DNA of 64,000 nucleotides from Luteolibacter pohnpeiensis. GTDB lineage: Bacteria; Verrucomicrobiota; Verrucomicrobiia; Verrucomicrobiales; Akkermansiaceae. Positions 16,444-26,386 of this stretch are shown piece after piece (positions within the stretch are counted from its first letter, which is position 1; each line of letters starts with the position of its first letter). The notes beneath the pieces were generated by a model. The model was given only the letters and a program-made list of their open reading frames with translations, was not told where the DNA came from and did no database searches. The position numbers and the translations under genes are program-made. The stretch lies in NCBI RefSeq assembly GCF_016595435.1, contig NZ_JAENIJ010000006.1, forward strand, positions 62,001 to 126,000. The letters are read 5' to 3'.

Positions 16444-17334
16444 ATGCGATTTATCTTCACAACATCCGCAATTTGGCTCCTCGGCCTCGTATCCGCTTTC
16501 GCGGAAGAAGGCGGCCATGATCATCTTCCGCCTCACGCGGAGGACATCCTGAGAGTCGGCCCCTTCGTGTTGACGAACTCCATGCTGATGATCTGGATCG
16601 TGGCGGCTGCGATTATTTTTGTGGCTCAAATGGCGACCAAGAAGTTGGAGCTGATCCCGAGCGGACTGCAGAACTTCGTCGAGTGGATGACTGAAAGTCT
16701 CTATGACTTCTTGGAAGGAATCCTCGGACCTCATCTTGTCAAACGGACGTTTTGGTTCTTTGGTTCGATTTTCATCCTGATTCTCTTCACCAACTGGTTT
16801 GGATTGATTCCTGGTGTTGGCACGGTTGGTTGGGAACGTCACGGGGATCTGCACGATTCGTTCCGTCCTTTCCTTCGCGGTGGTAACGCGGATTTGAACA
16901 TGACCGCTGCGATGGCGTTTACGTTCGCGCTGCTCTGGTTCTATTGGGCCATTACCGAAAACGGCCTCAAGGGCTTCTTCATGCACATCTTCGCTCCCAA
17001 AGGAAAATTCTCCGGCGGTATGGCGATCGTGATGTTGATCGTCTTCGGTTTCGTCGGTCTTTTGGAAGTGGTTTCCATTCTGTTCCGTCCGGTTGCGCTT
17101 TCATTCCGTCTCTACGGCAACGTTTTCGCTGGAGAAAACATTCTCGAAAATATGCCTAAAGTGGTGGGTGAGCATACCTGGCTGGCCTGGCTGCCGCCGG
17201 TCCCGTTCTACTTCCTTGAGCTCCTCGTCGGTCTGATTCAGGCCCTGGTTTTCACCCTACTTACCTCGGTATTCCTCAAGCTGATCTGCGATCATGGAGA
17301 TGAGCATCATGAGGAAGATGGACATTCACATTAA
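16444..17334 (+). CDS. atpB: F1Fo ATP synthase subunit a
   Basis: A 296-residue integral membrane protein of the proton channel. ATG at 16444 is preferred over a TTG at 16339. The N terminus looks signal-like (ends 'SAFAEEG') and is followed by a His-rich stretch. The later helices carry the family signature: 'LEVVSILFRPVALSFRLYGNVFAGENIL' contains the essential Arg that passes protons to the c-ring, followed by 'FYFLELLVGLIQALVFTLLTSVFLKL'. It ends in a His/Asp/Glu-rich tail. It is the first gene of the atpBEFHAGDC operon; no atpI is visible upstream. Confidence 0.97.
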   Translation: MRFIFTTSAIWLLGLVSAFAEEGGHDHLPPHAEDILRVGPFVLTNSMLMIWIVAAAIIFVAQMATKKLELIPSGLQNFVEWMTESLYDFLEGILGPHLVKRTFWFFGSIFILILFTNWFGLIPGVGTVGWERHGDLHDSFRPFLRGGNADLNMTAAMAFTFALLWFYWAITENGLKGFFMHIFAPKGKFSGGMAIVMLIVFGFVGLLEVVSILFRPVALSFRLYGNVFAGENILENMPKVVGEHTWLAWLPPVPFYFLELLVGLIQALVFTLLTSVFLKLICDHGDEHHEEDGHSH

Positions 17335-17405
17335 ACAATTTCCCGTTCTGACCATGGCATAGCGACCGTGGGGGGCGGAGAACCCACACCCAACAATCCT
17401 GTAAT

Positions 17406-17633
17406 ATGTTACTCGAACAACTCGCACAAACTACTTCCAACTTCAATACCTGGCACTTCGCGGTTGCTGCTGCAGCAATCGGCGCTGCGATCGGCATCGG
17501 TCTCCTGGGTTACAAGGCTACCGAAGCTGTAGGCCGCAATCCTGGTGCTGCTGGTGATATCCGCACCCTTTCGATCATTCTTGCCGCTCTTATCGAAGGT
17601 ATCGTGTTCTTCGCGATCTTCCTTGCTAAGTAA
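17406..17633 (+). CDS. atpE: F1Fo ATP synthase subunit c
   Basis: A 75-residue proteolipid that forms the rotor ring. There are two helices: 'FAVAAAAIGAAIGIGLLGYKATEAVGRNPGAAGDI' in pieces, with the polar loop 'GRNPGA', and 'LSIILAALIEGIVFFAIFLAK' with the proton-carrying Glu. The ion site residues near that Glu suggest proton rather than sodium use, although this is a judgement by eye. A hairpin follows the stop, which may help raise its expression over its neighbours. Confidence 0.96.
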   Translation: MLLEQLAQTTSNFNTWHFAVAAAAIGAAIGIGLLGYKATEAVGRNPGAAGDIRTLSIILAALIEGIVFFAIFLAK

Positions 17634-17649
17634 TAGTTGTTTATCACAC

Positions 17650-17674
17650 GCAGGGATCCGATGGGGGTCCCTGC
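17650..17674 (+). other. Intercistronic hairpin after atpE
   Basis: GCAGGGA (17650-17656) pairs with TCCCTGC (17668-17674), with further TCC/GGG pairing inside. No T-run follows. Its position between atpE and atpF fits an mRNA-stabilising or partial attenuating hairpin that would support the high copy number of subunit c. Confidence 0.5.
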
Positions 17675-17717
17675 ACCCCTGCCTTCATTCTAAGATTCTC
17701 TCACTGCCTTTTTTACG

Positions 17718-18284
17718 ATGATCTCGATGTTCGATATTCTGGCTCAAGTATCTCACGCTCCGGAAGCTTCCGACAGTGGGGTGGTGAGTGGCATCACCCA
17801 GACATTCCATGTCGAATGGGTTCCTTTCATCAGTCAGGTAGTCAGCTTCCTGGTCGTTGCCTATCTCCTCAAGAAATTTGCCTTCACTCCAATTCAGGAC
17901 ATGCTCGAGCAGCGCCGCTCCCGCATCATCGAAGGTGAGGAAAAGCTCAAGGTCATCGAAAAGCAATTGGCTGAGTCCGAGGCTTCCACTGCGGCCGCCA
18001 TCGCCAAAGCGAATGATGAGGCCCTTCGCTTGATCACCGAGGCAAAAGAAAGCGCAGCTATCTTCTCCGAGCAGAAATCGCAGGAAGCCATTGCTTCCGC
18101 ACAGCAAATCCTGGCGAAGGCCGAAGCTGCAGCTCAGGCAGAGCGCGCTGCGATCAAGGCTGAATTGAAGAACGAATTCGGTCGCCTGGTTGCAGCAACC
18201 ACTTCCCAAGTCACCGGTAAAGTGCTTACCGCTGAAGATCAAAGCCGCATCAACGAGGATGCGCTCGCCAAAGTCGAAGGCTGA
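17718..18284 (+). CDS. atpF: F1Fo ATP synthase subunit b
   Basis: A 188-residue peripheral stalk protein. The N-terminal helix 'VPFISQVVSFLVVAYLLKKFAF' (about residues 34-57) anchors it in the membrane. A long charged coiled coil follows ('MLEQRRSRIIEGEEKLKVIEKQLAESEAS' in pieces, to 'RAAIKAELKNEFGRLVAATTSQVTGKVL'). The end 'VTGKVLTAEDQSRINEDAL' matches the delta-contacting tail. An alternative ATG lies at 17727. It sits 23 bases before atpH. Confidence 0.95.
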   Translation: MISMFDILAQVSHAPEASDSGVVSGITQTFHVEWVPFISQVVSFLVVAYLLKKFAFTPIQDMLEQRRSRIIEGEEKLKVIEKQLAESEASTAAAIAKANDEALRLITEAKESAAIFSEQKSQEAIASAQQILAKAEAAAQAERAAIKAELKNEFGRLVAATTSQVTGKVLTAEDQSRINEDALAKVEG

Positions 18285-18307
18285 TCTCCCAATTTCGTCG
18301 CGCCACC

Positions 18308-18700
18308 ATGAAAATCTCGAAAACCGCCGCTGCCGCCGCTCGCCGACTTTTCGGCTATTGCCAATCGGGTGGCCGCCTGGATCAAGATAAGCTGCGCACC
18401 GTTTTCTCCCGCATCAGCGAGGAAAAGCCGCGCGATTATCGTGACATCCTGATGGCGTTGCAGCGCCTTGCCCGTCTCGATTTGGAGCGCCGCAAGGTCA
18501 CGGTGGAAAGCGCCGTCGAGCTGGATGAACCGGCACGTCAGCGCCTGGTCGCCGATCTCGAAAAGAAATACGGCAGCGACCTTGAAGTCGAATATCTCGT
18601 CAAACCCGCTCTCCTGGGCGGTCTCACCATCCGCGTCGGTTACGACGTTTTCGACGGCAGCGTTCAGGGCCGTCTCGATCGCCTTGCCAAGGCATTCTGA
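18308..18700 (+). CDS. atpH: F1Fo ATP synthase subunit delta, shortened
   Basis: 130 residues, against about 175-180 for typical delta. The C-terminal signature is clear: 'VEYLVKPALLGGLTIRVGYDVFDGSVQGRLDRL' in two parts. The N-terminal six-helix bundle, which normally binds the top of alpha3beta3, is shortened to about 70 residues, and I can find no upstream in-frame extension before the atpF stop 23 bases away. Gene order (between atpF and atpA) supports the call. Either a short delta suffices here, or subunit b contributes more to the contact with F1. Confidence 0.88.
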   Translation: MKISKTAAAAARRLFGYCQSGGRLDQDKLRTVFSRISEEKPRDYRDILMALQRLARLDLERRKVTVESAVELDEPARQRLVADLEKKYGSDLEVEYLVKPALLGGLTIRVGYDVFDGSVQGRLDRLAKAF

Positions 18701-18742
18701 TTTTCCAACGAAACCACTTTTCACCACCAGCCAACTCTCCCA

Positions 18743-20284
18743 ATGAGCAGCATCCTCCAAGAACTCGAGCAACAGATCGCGGGCATCACTTCATCCGTCG
18801 AAAAAACCAACGTCGGCATCGTCCGTCAGGTCGGAGACGGCGTGGCGAAAGTGGAAGGTCTCACCGATGTCGCGCTGAACGAGATGATTGATTTCGACGG
18901 CGGCGTGGTCGGCATCGCCCTCAACCTTGAGGAAAGCGAAGTCGGTGTCGTTCTTCTCGGTGACTATTCCGCAGTCAAAGAAGGAGCTGAGTGCCGTGCT
19001 ACCGGAAAACTCCTTTCGGTTCCTGTCGGTGAAGCGATGCTCGGCCGGGTGGTGAATGCCTTGGGTCAGCCAATTGACGGAAAAGGTGCCATTGATGCCG
19101 CAACGACTTACCCGCTGGAAAAAATCGCTCCTGGCATCATCAAACGGAAATCCGTTTCCGTGCCAGTTCAAACCGGCATCATGTCGATCGACGCGATGAT
19201 CCCAGTTGGTCGTGGCCAGCGTGAGCTCATCATCGGTGACCGTGCTACCGGCAAGACCACCATCGCAGTCGACACCATCATTTCGCAGGCCAAACAGAAC
19301 AAGGCCGCTGCGCAAGGTAAGCTGCAAAACCACAAGCCGATGTATTGTATCTACGTCGCCATCGGCCAGAAGCTCTCGAACGTTGCCCGCACCGTCCGCA
19401 CTTTGGAAGAAGCAGGCGCCATGGAATACACCACGGTGGTTTCCGCTTCCGCTTCCGACGCAGCCGCGATGCAATACCTGGCTCCCTATGCAGGTTGCTC
19501 CATCGCCGAGTATCTGATGGATAAAGGCCAGGACTGCCTTATCGTGTTCGATGACCTTTCCAAGCACGCGGTAGCCTATCGCCAAGTTTCCCTGATCCTT
19601 CGTCGCCCATCCGGTCGTGAAGCGTATCCAGGTGACGTTTTCTACCTCCACTCCCGCCTTCTCGAGCGTTCCGCTCGTCTTTCGGAAGCCGCAGGTGGTG
19701 GCTCGCTGACCGCATTGCCGATCATTGAAACTCAAGCAGGTGACGTTTCCGCCTACATTCCGACCAACGTGATCTCGATCACCGACGGTCAGATCTTCCT
19801 CGAAACCGACCTTTTCTACCAAGGCATCCGTCCTGCGATCTCCGTGGGTCTCTCGGTTTCTCGCGTGGGCTCCGCTTGCCAAACCAAGACCATCAAATCG
19901 GTGGCAGGAACGACCAAGCTCGACCTCGCTCAGTTCCGTGAGCTTCAGGCATTCGCCCAGTTCGGATCGGACCTCGATGCTTCGACCAAGAAGAAACTCG
20001 ATCGCGGTGCCCGCATCGTTGAGCTCTTCAAGCAAAACCAATACAGCCCGCTCGCCATGGAGTTGGAAGCGGTTTACCTGTTCGCCATGCAGAACGGTTA
20101 CTTCGACGACGTTGCCGTTGCCGATGTGAAGCGCTTCCAAAACGACATGGGTGAGTTCTTCAACACCCGCAAGACCGAGTTGCTCGACAAGATCCGCAAC
20201 GAAAAGCCGGACCTGAAGAAGGACGCAACGATGGTGGATGCCGTCAAACAAGCGATCTCCGACTTCAAGGCTTCCTGGAAGTAA
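18743..20284 (+). CDS. atpA: F1Fo ATP synthase subunit alpha
   Basis: A 513-residue subunit of the catalytic head. It has the Walker A-type loop '[15 protein letters not shown]' at about residues 170-184, the '[46 protein letters not shown]' stretch, and the alpha signature '[15 protein letters not shown]'. The short '[18 protein letters not shown]' loop is a modest insertion seen in related groups. It binds nucleotide without hydrolysing it at the non-catalytic sites. It is the fifth gene of the operon. Confidence 0.98.
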   Translation: MSSILQELEQQIAGITSSVEKTNVGIVRQVGDGVAKVEGLTDVALNEMIDFDGGVVGIALNLEESEVGVVLLGDYSAVKEGAECRATGKLLSVPVGEAMLGRVVNALGQPIDGKGAIDAATTYPLEKIAPGIIKRKSVSVPVQTGIMSIDAMIPVGRGQRELIIGDRATGKTTIAVDTIISQAKQNKAAAQGKLQNHKPMYCIYVAIGQKLSNVARTVRTLEEAGAMEYTTVVSASASDAAAMQYLAPYAGCSIAEYLMDKGQDCLIVFDDLSKHAVAYRQVSLILRRPSGREAYPGDVFYLHSRLLERSARLSEAAGGGSLTALPIIETQAGDVSAYIPTNVISITDGQIFLETDLFYQGIRPAISVGLSVSRVGSACQTKTIKSVAGTTKLDLAQFRELQAFAQFGSDLDASTKKKLDRGARIVELFKQNQYSPLAMELEAVYLFAMQNGYFDDVAVADVKRFQNDMGEFFNTRKTELLDKIRNEKPDLKKDATMVDAVKQAISDFKASWK

Positions 20285-20387
20285 TCGAAAGGCATGAGGA
20301 ATGAGGGATTGGAAATCCTGCAACGACCTTCCACTCCCCGTTCCTGATCAACTCAATCAACGAATCTCCTAATCCCCTTTTAATACT

Positions 20388-21233
20388 GTGGCCAATCTCC
20401 GCGACATCCGCCGACGCATCAAGTCGGTCAAGAACACCGCGCAAATCACTCGCGCGATGCAGCTTGTTGCCGCCGCCAAGATGAAAAAGGCGCAGGATCA
20501 AGCACTTGCTGGACGTGACTACGCACAACAACTCAATGGTGTCCTGCAGGATATCAGTGAGCAATTTGCGGAAGCCACCCATCCATTGCTTGAGAAGCGT
20601 GAAGGCAATCGCGAGTTGGTGCTCGTGATCTCCACCGACAAGGGGCTTTGCGGTCCGTTGAACACCAACCTCGCTCGGAAACTTCGCGACCAAACGTCGC
20701 CTGAGGCGGATTACGTTACGATCGGTCGCAAATTGCGCATCACTCTTGAAAAGTTGAGCCGCCATATCGTTGCGGATTTCACCATCAAGGATCCAGTCCC
20801 GTTTGCAGATGCTCGTGCGGTTGCGAAATTGGTCTCGAAATTGTTCCTCGAAGGAAAATACGACAAGGTTTCGATCGCTTACACCAAGTTCGTCAACACG
20901 CTGTCTCAGCAGCCTGAAGTGGTGCAACTCCTGCCTGTGGAAACACCAACGGGTTATGCCGACGCCACCGACACCAACGAGTTTTTGTTCGAGCCAAGCA
21001 CCGAAGACGTGTTGGGTGCGATTCTCCCGCTTTACGTGAATTTCAAGGTTTTCCAAGCCTTGGTCGATGCCCGCGCATCCGAGCACTCCGCACGGATGGT
21101 CGCGATGAAGGCGGCGACCGACAACGCCAAGAAGTTCATCAAGGAGCTTACCCTCGAATACAACAAGCTGCGTCAGAGCGCGATTACTGCGGAGCTTCTG
21201 GAAATCACCACCGCCATGAAGGCCATGGAGTAA
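20388..21233 (+). CDS. atpG: F1Fo ATP synthase subunit gamma
   Basis: A 281-residue central rotor shaft protein, starting at GTG. The N-terminal helix 'ANLRDIRRRIKSVKNTAQITRAMQLVAAAKMKKAQ' in pieces and the C-terminal helix 'ASEHSARMVAMKAATDNAKKFIKELTLEYNKLRQSAITAELLEI' in pieces form the coiled coil that turns inside alpha3beta3. The middle Rossmann-like part has 'VISTDKGLCGPLN', the usual gamma signature. It follows atpA by about 100 bases. Confidence 0.97.
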   Translation: MANLRDIRRRIKSVKNTAQITRAMQLVAAAKMKKAQDQALAGRDYAQQLNGVLQDISEQFAEATHPLLEKREGNRELVLVISTDKGLCGPLNTNLARKLRDQTSPEADYVTIGRKLRITLEKLSRHIVADFTIKDPVPFADARAVAKLVSKLFLEGKYDKVSIAYTKFVNTLSQQPEVVQLLPVETPTGYADATDTNEFLFEPSTEDVLGAILPLYVNFKVFQALVDARASEHSARMVAMKAATDNAKKFIKELTLEYNKLRQSAITAELLEITTAMKAME

Positions 21234-21315
21234 ATCCCAACTCAGAGGATTTTCCCAATCCGCAGCGGATAGGGAGGGCCTTCTGCCCGGAACACTTCCT
21301 TTAGCCTTTTTACCT

Positions 21316-21636
21316 ATGAAACTCATCAAATCCACATTCCTGATTCTGGTTCCCACCATCTCGTTGGGACTGATCAGCTGTGCTCCACCGACAGTGGGTG
21401 AGCAACTGCTTGCCCAAGGGGGCACCGGTGCTCATGCGCTCGGAGAAAAGTGGAACCTTGGTGAACAGCTCGTTGCCGATGGCAAGAGCATGCGAAACAA
21501 AGGCGAAGATATGATTTCAGATGGTCAGAAGTTGGTCAGCAAGGCTGAGGCCCGGACCAACGAGGGCAAAAAAATGCAAAAAGAAGCCGAAACCGAAGCC
21601 ATCCAAGCCGGATACCTTAAAAACAGAGGCAACTGA
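21316..21636 (+). CDS. Small heptad-repeat lipoprotein inside the ATP synthase operon
   Basis: A 106-residue protein. A type II signal with lipobox LISC gives lipid-modified Cys22. Downstream, small residues fall exactly every seven positions: Gly49, Gly56, Gly63, Gly70, Ala77, Gly84, Ala91 and Ala98, mostly with hydrophobic residues three positions later ('GEQLVAD', 'GKSMRNK', 'GEDMISD', 'GQKLVSK'). A related unit, 'GEQLLAQ', sits at 28-34. This looks like a small-residue zipper coiled coil, in style like Braun lipoprotein, though I cannot show homology. It lies between atpG and atpD in the same orientation with short gaps, so co-transcription is likely. Function is unknown. Confidence 0.8.
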   Translation: MKLIKSTFLILVPTISLGLISCAPPTVGEQLLAQGGTGAHALGEKWNLGEQLVADGKSMRNKGEDMISDGQKLVSKAEARTNEGKKMQKEAETEAIQAGYLKNRGN

Positions 21637-21651
21637 CTCTTTCACGTTTAG

Positions 21652-23148
<1,497 letters not shown>

Positions 23149-23166
23149 TATTTAGGTTTACTGGTT

Positions 23167-23207
23167 CTCAGGTTCAGCCTCTACCAAGATCTGGAACTGA
23201 ACCTGGG
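23167..23207 (+). other. Intercistronic hairpin between atpD and atpC
   Basis: CAGGTTCAG (23169-23177) and CTGAACCTG (23197-23205) are perfect arms, extendable by two pairs, around a 19-base loop. No T-run follows. It probably shapes mRNA stability or processing rather than ending transcription. Confidence 0.5.
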
Positions 23208-23232
23208 TACCAAAAGCTGACTCTGAAAATTT

Positions 23233-23646
23233 ATGGCTCTCCAACTCGACATCGTAACCCCCGAGAAAAAGATTTTTTCGGACACCGTGGAAAACGTCTA
23301 TCTTCCAGGGGCGGACGGAGAGCTTGGCATTTTGCCGGAACACGCCGGTCTGGTGACTGCGCTCAAGGCCGGTGAGTTGCATTATCAGTATCAAGGGAGC
23401 CGGGTTACCCTGGCAATTGGCTCCGGTTTCGCGGAAGTCAGTCAGAAAAAAGTCGTGGTCCTCACGGACTCCGCTCTCGGTGAAGCGGAAATCGACGAAG
23501 CCGCTGCTGAAGCCGCCATCAAGCGTGCCGAAGAACAGCTGGCCTCGATGGGGCATGATGCTGACGCTGAGGATATTGCTCACCTTCAGAGCATCATTGC
23601 TCAAGCCGCTGCGGCGCTTCATTTCAAGAGAAGAACCCGCCATTAA
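23233..23646 (+). CDS. atpC: F1Fo ATP synthase subunit epsilon
   Basis: A 137-residue rotor subunit. The N-terminal beta-sandwich has the family signature 'LQLDIVTPEKKIFSDTVENVYLPGADGELGILPEHAGLVTALKAGEL' in pieces. The C-terminal helical pair begins 'AEIDEAAAEAAIKRAEEQLASMG', matching the regulatory arm that can inhibit ATP hydrolysis. It is the last gene of the ATP synthase operon and is followed by a hairpin at 23,666. Confidence 0.95.
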   Translation: MALQLDIVTPEKKIFSDTVENVYLPGADGELGILPEHAGLVTALKAGELHYQYQGSRVTLAIGSGFAEVSQKKVVVLTDSALGEAEIDEAAAEAAIKRAEEQLASMGHDADAEDIAHLQSIIAQAAAALHFKRRTRH

Positions 23647-23665
23647 TTCTGGCGTTCTCACCATA

Positions 23666-23688
23666 AATGCCGGGCCTTCCCGGCATTA
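23666..23688 (+). terminator. Terminator-like hairpin after atpC
   Basis: AATGCCGGG (23666-23674) pairs perfectly with CCCGGCATT (23679-23687) around a 4-base loop. The following bases are AT-rich (ATATTC) but lack a long T-run. It is probably the end of the atp operon transcript, perhaps with read-through to proBA. Confidence 0.6.
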
Positions 23689-23769
23689 TATTCAAACGAC
23701 TGAAGTCATTTTTGACTCAGTGTGCTTGGCATTGTACGGGATGGAGCTAAGATCAAAACCCATTTCGTA

Positions 23770-24540
23770 ATGTCCGAACTCACTATTATAAAAGTCGGCA
23801 CTGGCGTTCTAACGAACTCGAACGACGGTACTCTTGATCTTGCCTCACTCGTTCACTTGGTTTCCGCAATTGCGGGTCAAGTGACCACTGGGCATCGCTG
23901 CATATTTGTTTCCTCAGGTGCGGTAGGTGCCGGTGTTTCTTCGTTAGGTTTCACGGAATACCCGCAGGATATGGTCACCAGGCAGGCATGTGCTGCCATC
24001 GGCCAAGCGAAGTTGATGCAAACTTACAGCAGTCTGTTTGCCAATTTCGACATTACCATCGCCCAGGTCCTGTTGATTGCGGCAGACATGGCGACGCAAA
24101 AGCGTGCTGGTTACATTTACAACACCCTTCACCGGCTCCTTGAAGAACCAAGAATTCTGCCGATCATTAACGAGAATGACTCAGTCGCGATCAAGGAATT
24201 GCGTTTTGGTGACAACGACATGCTCGCGGTTCGTCTTGCCAAATTGATCGGGGCGAAGCGGGTGATTTTGCTCACCAGCGTGGATGGCTTGTTGCACCCG
24301 GAAACCAAGGAATTGATTCCTGAAGTGTCGGATATCGATCGCGCATTTGCCCATGTCCGCGGAGATAAGGGCAGATTTTCCATGGGAGGAATGGCATCTA
24401 AGCTAAAAGCGATTAAGTTCGCAGTAGAATCTGGCATCGAGACTCACATTGCTCATGGCAGGTATCCAGAGCGCATTGCCGACATCATGGCAGGTAAGGG
24501 GATTTCCACCCGTTTCGCTCCAGCATCCGAACTTCATTGA
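23770..24540 (+). CDS. proB: Glutamate 5-kinase, kinase domain only
   Basis: 256 residues from ATG 23770; an upstream GTG at 23722 is less likely. It phosphorylates glutamate in the first step of proline synthesis. Amino acid kinase motifs are 'IIKVGTGVLTNSND', 'FVSSGAVGAGVSSLGF', 'NENDSVAIKELRFGDNDMLAVRLA' and 'GDKGRFSMGGMASKLKA', all typical of ProB. E. coli ProB has about 367 residues with a C-terminal PUA domain; that domain is absent here, as in several other short ProBs. It overlaps the longest proA frame, and translation is probably coupled to proA, whose ATG is 5 bases beyond the ProB stop. Confidence 0.93.
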   Translation: MSELTIIKVGTGVLTNSNDGTLDLASLVHLVSAIAGQVTTGHRCIFVSSGAVGAGVSSLGFTEYPQDMVTRQACAAIGQAKLMQTYSSLFANFDITIAQVLLIAADMATQKRAGYIYNTLHRLLEEPRILPIINENDSVAIKELRFGDNDMLAVRLAKLIGAKRVILLTSVDGLLHPETKELIPEVSDIDRAFAHVRGDKGRFSMGGMASKLKAIKFAVESGIETHIAHGRYPERIADIMAGKGISTRFAPASELH

Positions 24541-24545
24541 TTATC

Positions 24546-25808
24546 ATGCCTTCTAACATCGAAGAAACCGTTCATCAGATGGGCCGCCAGGCTCGCACGG
24601 CCTCATATCGGTTGGCCCAGCTTTCCACCGAGCAGAAAAATGAGATTCTACGTGCGATGGCGGCGTCGATTCGTGCGAAGTCAGCCAAATTGATCGAAGC
24701 GAATGCATTAGACCTGCAGGCGGGCCAGGAGAAAGGATTGTCCAAGGCGATGCTGGATCGCTTGAAATTGGACCAGACCCGGATTGAAGCCATGGCTGCC
24801 GGCATTGATCAGGTTGCGACGCTGCCGGATCCGGTCGGGCAGGTGCTCGATACATGGGATAGGCCAAATGGAATCCAAATTGAGCAAGTCCGTGTGCCGA
24901 TTGGGACGATCGGCATCATTTACGAAAGCCGCCCGAATGTGACTGCCGACGCGGCGGTGCTTTGTTTCAAGACCGGAAATGCAACGATCCTGCGTGGTGG
25001 GAGTGAAGCCATTCATTCCAACCGGGCGATTGCCGAAGCTCTACAGACTGGCGGGGCAAATGCGGGACTACCCGACCACGCTGTGCAGCTGATCCCATTC
25101 ACGGATCGGGAAAGTGTCGCCGCGCTAGCCGGGATGGACCAGTGGCTGGATCTGATCATTCCACGTGGCGGAAAGGGCCTGATCGAGGCCGTGGTCTCGA
25201 TGGCGCGAATGCCTGTGATCAAGCACTACGACGGCATTTGCCATTTGTTTGCTGACAAGGATGCCGATCAGGAAATGGCGGTTGCGCTGACTGTGAATTC
25301 AAAAACTCACAAGCCGGGTGTCTGCAACGCGCTGGAGACTCTGTTAGTTCATCAGTCCATCGCAGCCGATTTTCTTCCAAAGGTAGCGGCAGCGTTGCTG
25401 GAGAAAGGCGTGGAATTGCGCGGCTGTTCCCGGACACTCGAAATCTTGCCGGACTTGGTCCCGGCTGTGGAAGAAGATTGGGACACTGAGTATCTTGATC
25501 TGATCCTCTCCGCCAAGGTGGTCGATTCGCTCGAACAGGCGGTCGCCCACATCAATCACCACGGTTCTCATCACACAGATGTCATTGTCACAGCGAACCA
25601 AGCAACTGCGGAGGCTTTCATGCGGAGTGTTGATTCCGCCTGTGTGTTCCACAATGTATCCACACGCTTCAACGACGGTGGTGAATTCGGTTTCGGCGCG
25701 GAAATTGGCATTTCCACCGATAAACTCCATGCCCGTGGCCCCATGGGATTAAGGGAGCTTACAAGTTATCAATACCGCGTGAGAGGAAATGGTCAGGTGA
25801 AGTCCTGA
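24546..25808 (+). CDS. proA: Gamma-glutamyl phosphate reductase
   Basis: 420 residues from ATG 24546 (a TTG at 24537 would overlap proB). It reduces glutamyl-5-phosphate with NADPH to the semialdehyde, the second step of proline synthesis. Family features include 'VPIGTIGIIYESRPNVTADAAVLCFKTGNATILRGGSEAIHSN' in pieces, the catalytic Cys region 'NSKTHKPGVCNALETLLVH', and 'VFHNVSTRFNDGGEFGFGAEIGISTDKLHARGPMGLRELTSYQY' in pieces. Length is normal. It lies directly after proB, with the pair downstream of the atp operon. Confidence 0.96.
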   Translation: MPSNIEETVHQMGRQARTASYRLAQLSTEQKNEILRAMAASIRAKSAKLIEANALDLQAGQEKGLSKAMLDRLKLDQTRIEAMAAGIDQVATLPDPVGQVLDTWDRPNGIQIEQVRVPIGTIGIIYESRPNVTADAAVLCFKTGNATILRGGSEAIHSNRAIAEALQTGGANAGLPDHAVQLIPFTDRESVAALAGMDQWLDLIIPRGGKGLIEAVVSMARMPVIKHYDGICHLFADKDADQEMAVALTVNSKTHKPGVCNALETLLVHQSIAADFLPKVAAALLEKGVELRGCSRTLEILPDLVPAVEEDWDTEYLDLILSAKVVDSLEQAVAHINHHGSHHTDVIVTANQATAEAFMRSVDSACVFHNVSTRFNDGGEFGFGAEIGISTDKLHARGPMGLRELTSYQYRVRGNGQVKS

Positions 25809-26386
25809 AAAACTCACGCGATTTGACAAAACTACCGACAAGAAACTCTCTTTCGAGCTTTTAAAGGCAAGAGACCCGGACGAATGGCTCGGGTCTCTGC
25901 CGTTTCCTGACCTCACTTAGGTAACATCTGGTGGCGGTCATCAAACTCAAATTGTGATCTGCGACCTAACTGAAATGGGTCTTTTTGAAAACGCCAGCTA
26001 ACAAAATAATTGAACTCGGTTTTATCCAACGAATGGTTCAAACTTTAGTTTGCATTATGCGGAATATCTAGTAAATCTGCATAGCTTTTATTTTGAATCA
26101 ATTGCACTTCTATTTGATTTTTGGATATTTTTCTTAGATGGGATTTGACGCTATTTTAGATTTATATTAAATTAATTTTAGCTATTTGTGCTTTCACGAT
26201 ATAGTCTTTGGGTCGAAGCGAAGGTCCCATTTTTCAAGGGGTTGGAGATGAAAAGCTCCCGCCGTTTTTGATGAAATCTTGCAAAATGTTTGAAGACTTT
26301 CCTTGACGAGAAACATGGAATTTTCATACTGCCAGATATTCCTCTCTCAGCTCCTCGGCTAGTGGAAATAAACCCATTATAACATC
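25809..26386. other. 578-base AT-rich intergenic region
   Basis: No gene is visible. A perfect 9-base hairpin (AGAGACCCG/CGGGTCTCT, 25870-25898) may end the proBA transcript, although its T-run is weak. From about 25,960 to 26,180 the base composition is clearly more AT-rich than the neighbours. Promoter-like TTGACG boxes occur at 26145 and 26303. Confidence 0.6.
26303..26330 (+). promoter_or_regulatory. Candidate sigma70-type promoter for the lectin-like gene
   Basis: TTGACG (26303-26308), a 16-base spacer, then CATACT (26325-26330), 57 bases before the ATG at 26387. The match is partial, especially at -10, and other boxes exist nearby. Confidence 0.35.

Noticed and set aside
18791..20323. 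510-codon minus-strand frame opposite atpA
   Set aside because: It lies entirely antisense to an undoubted atpA and shows no family motifs.
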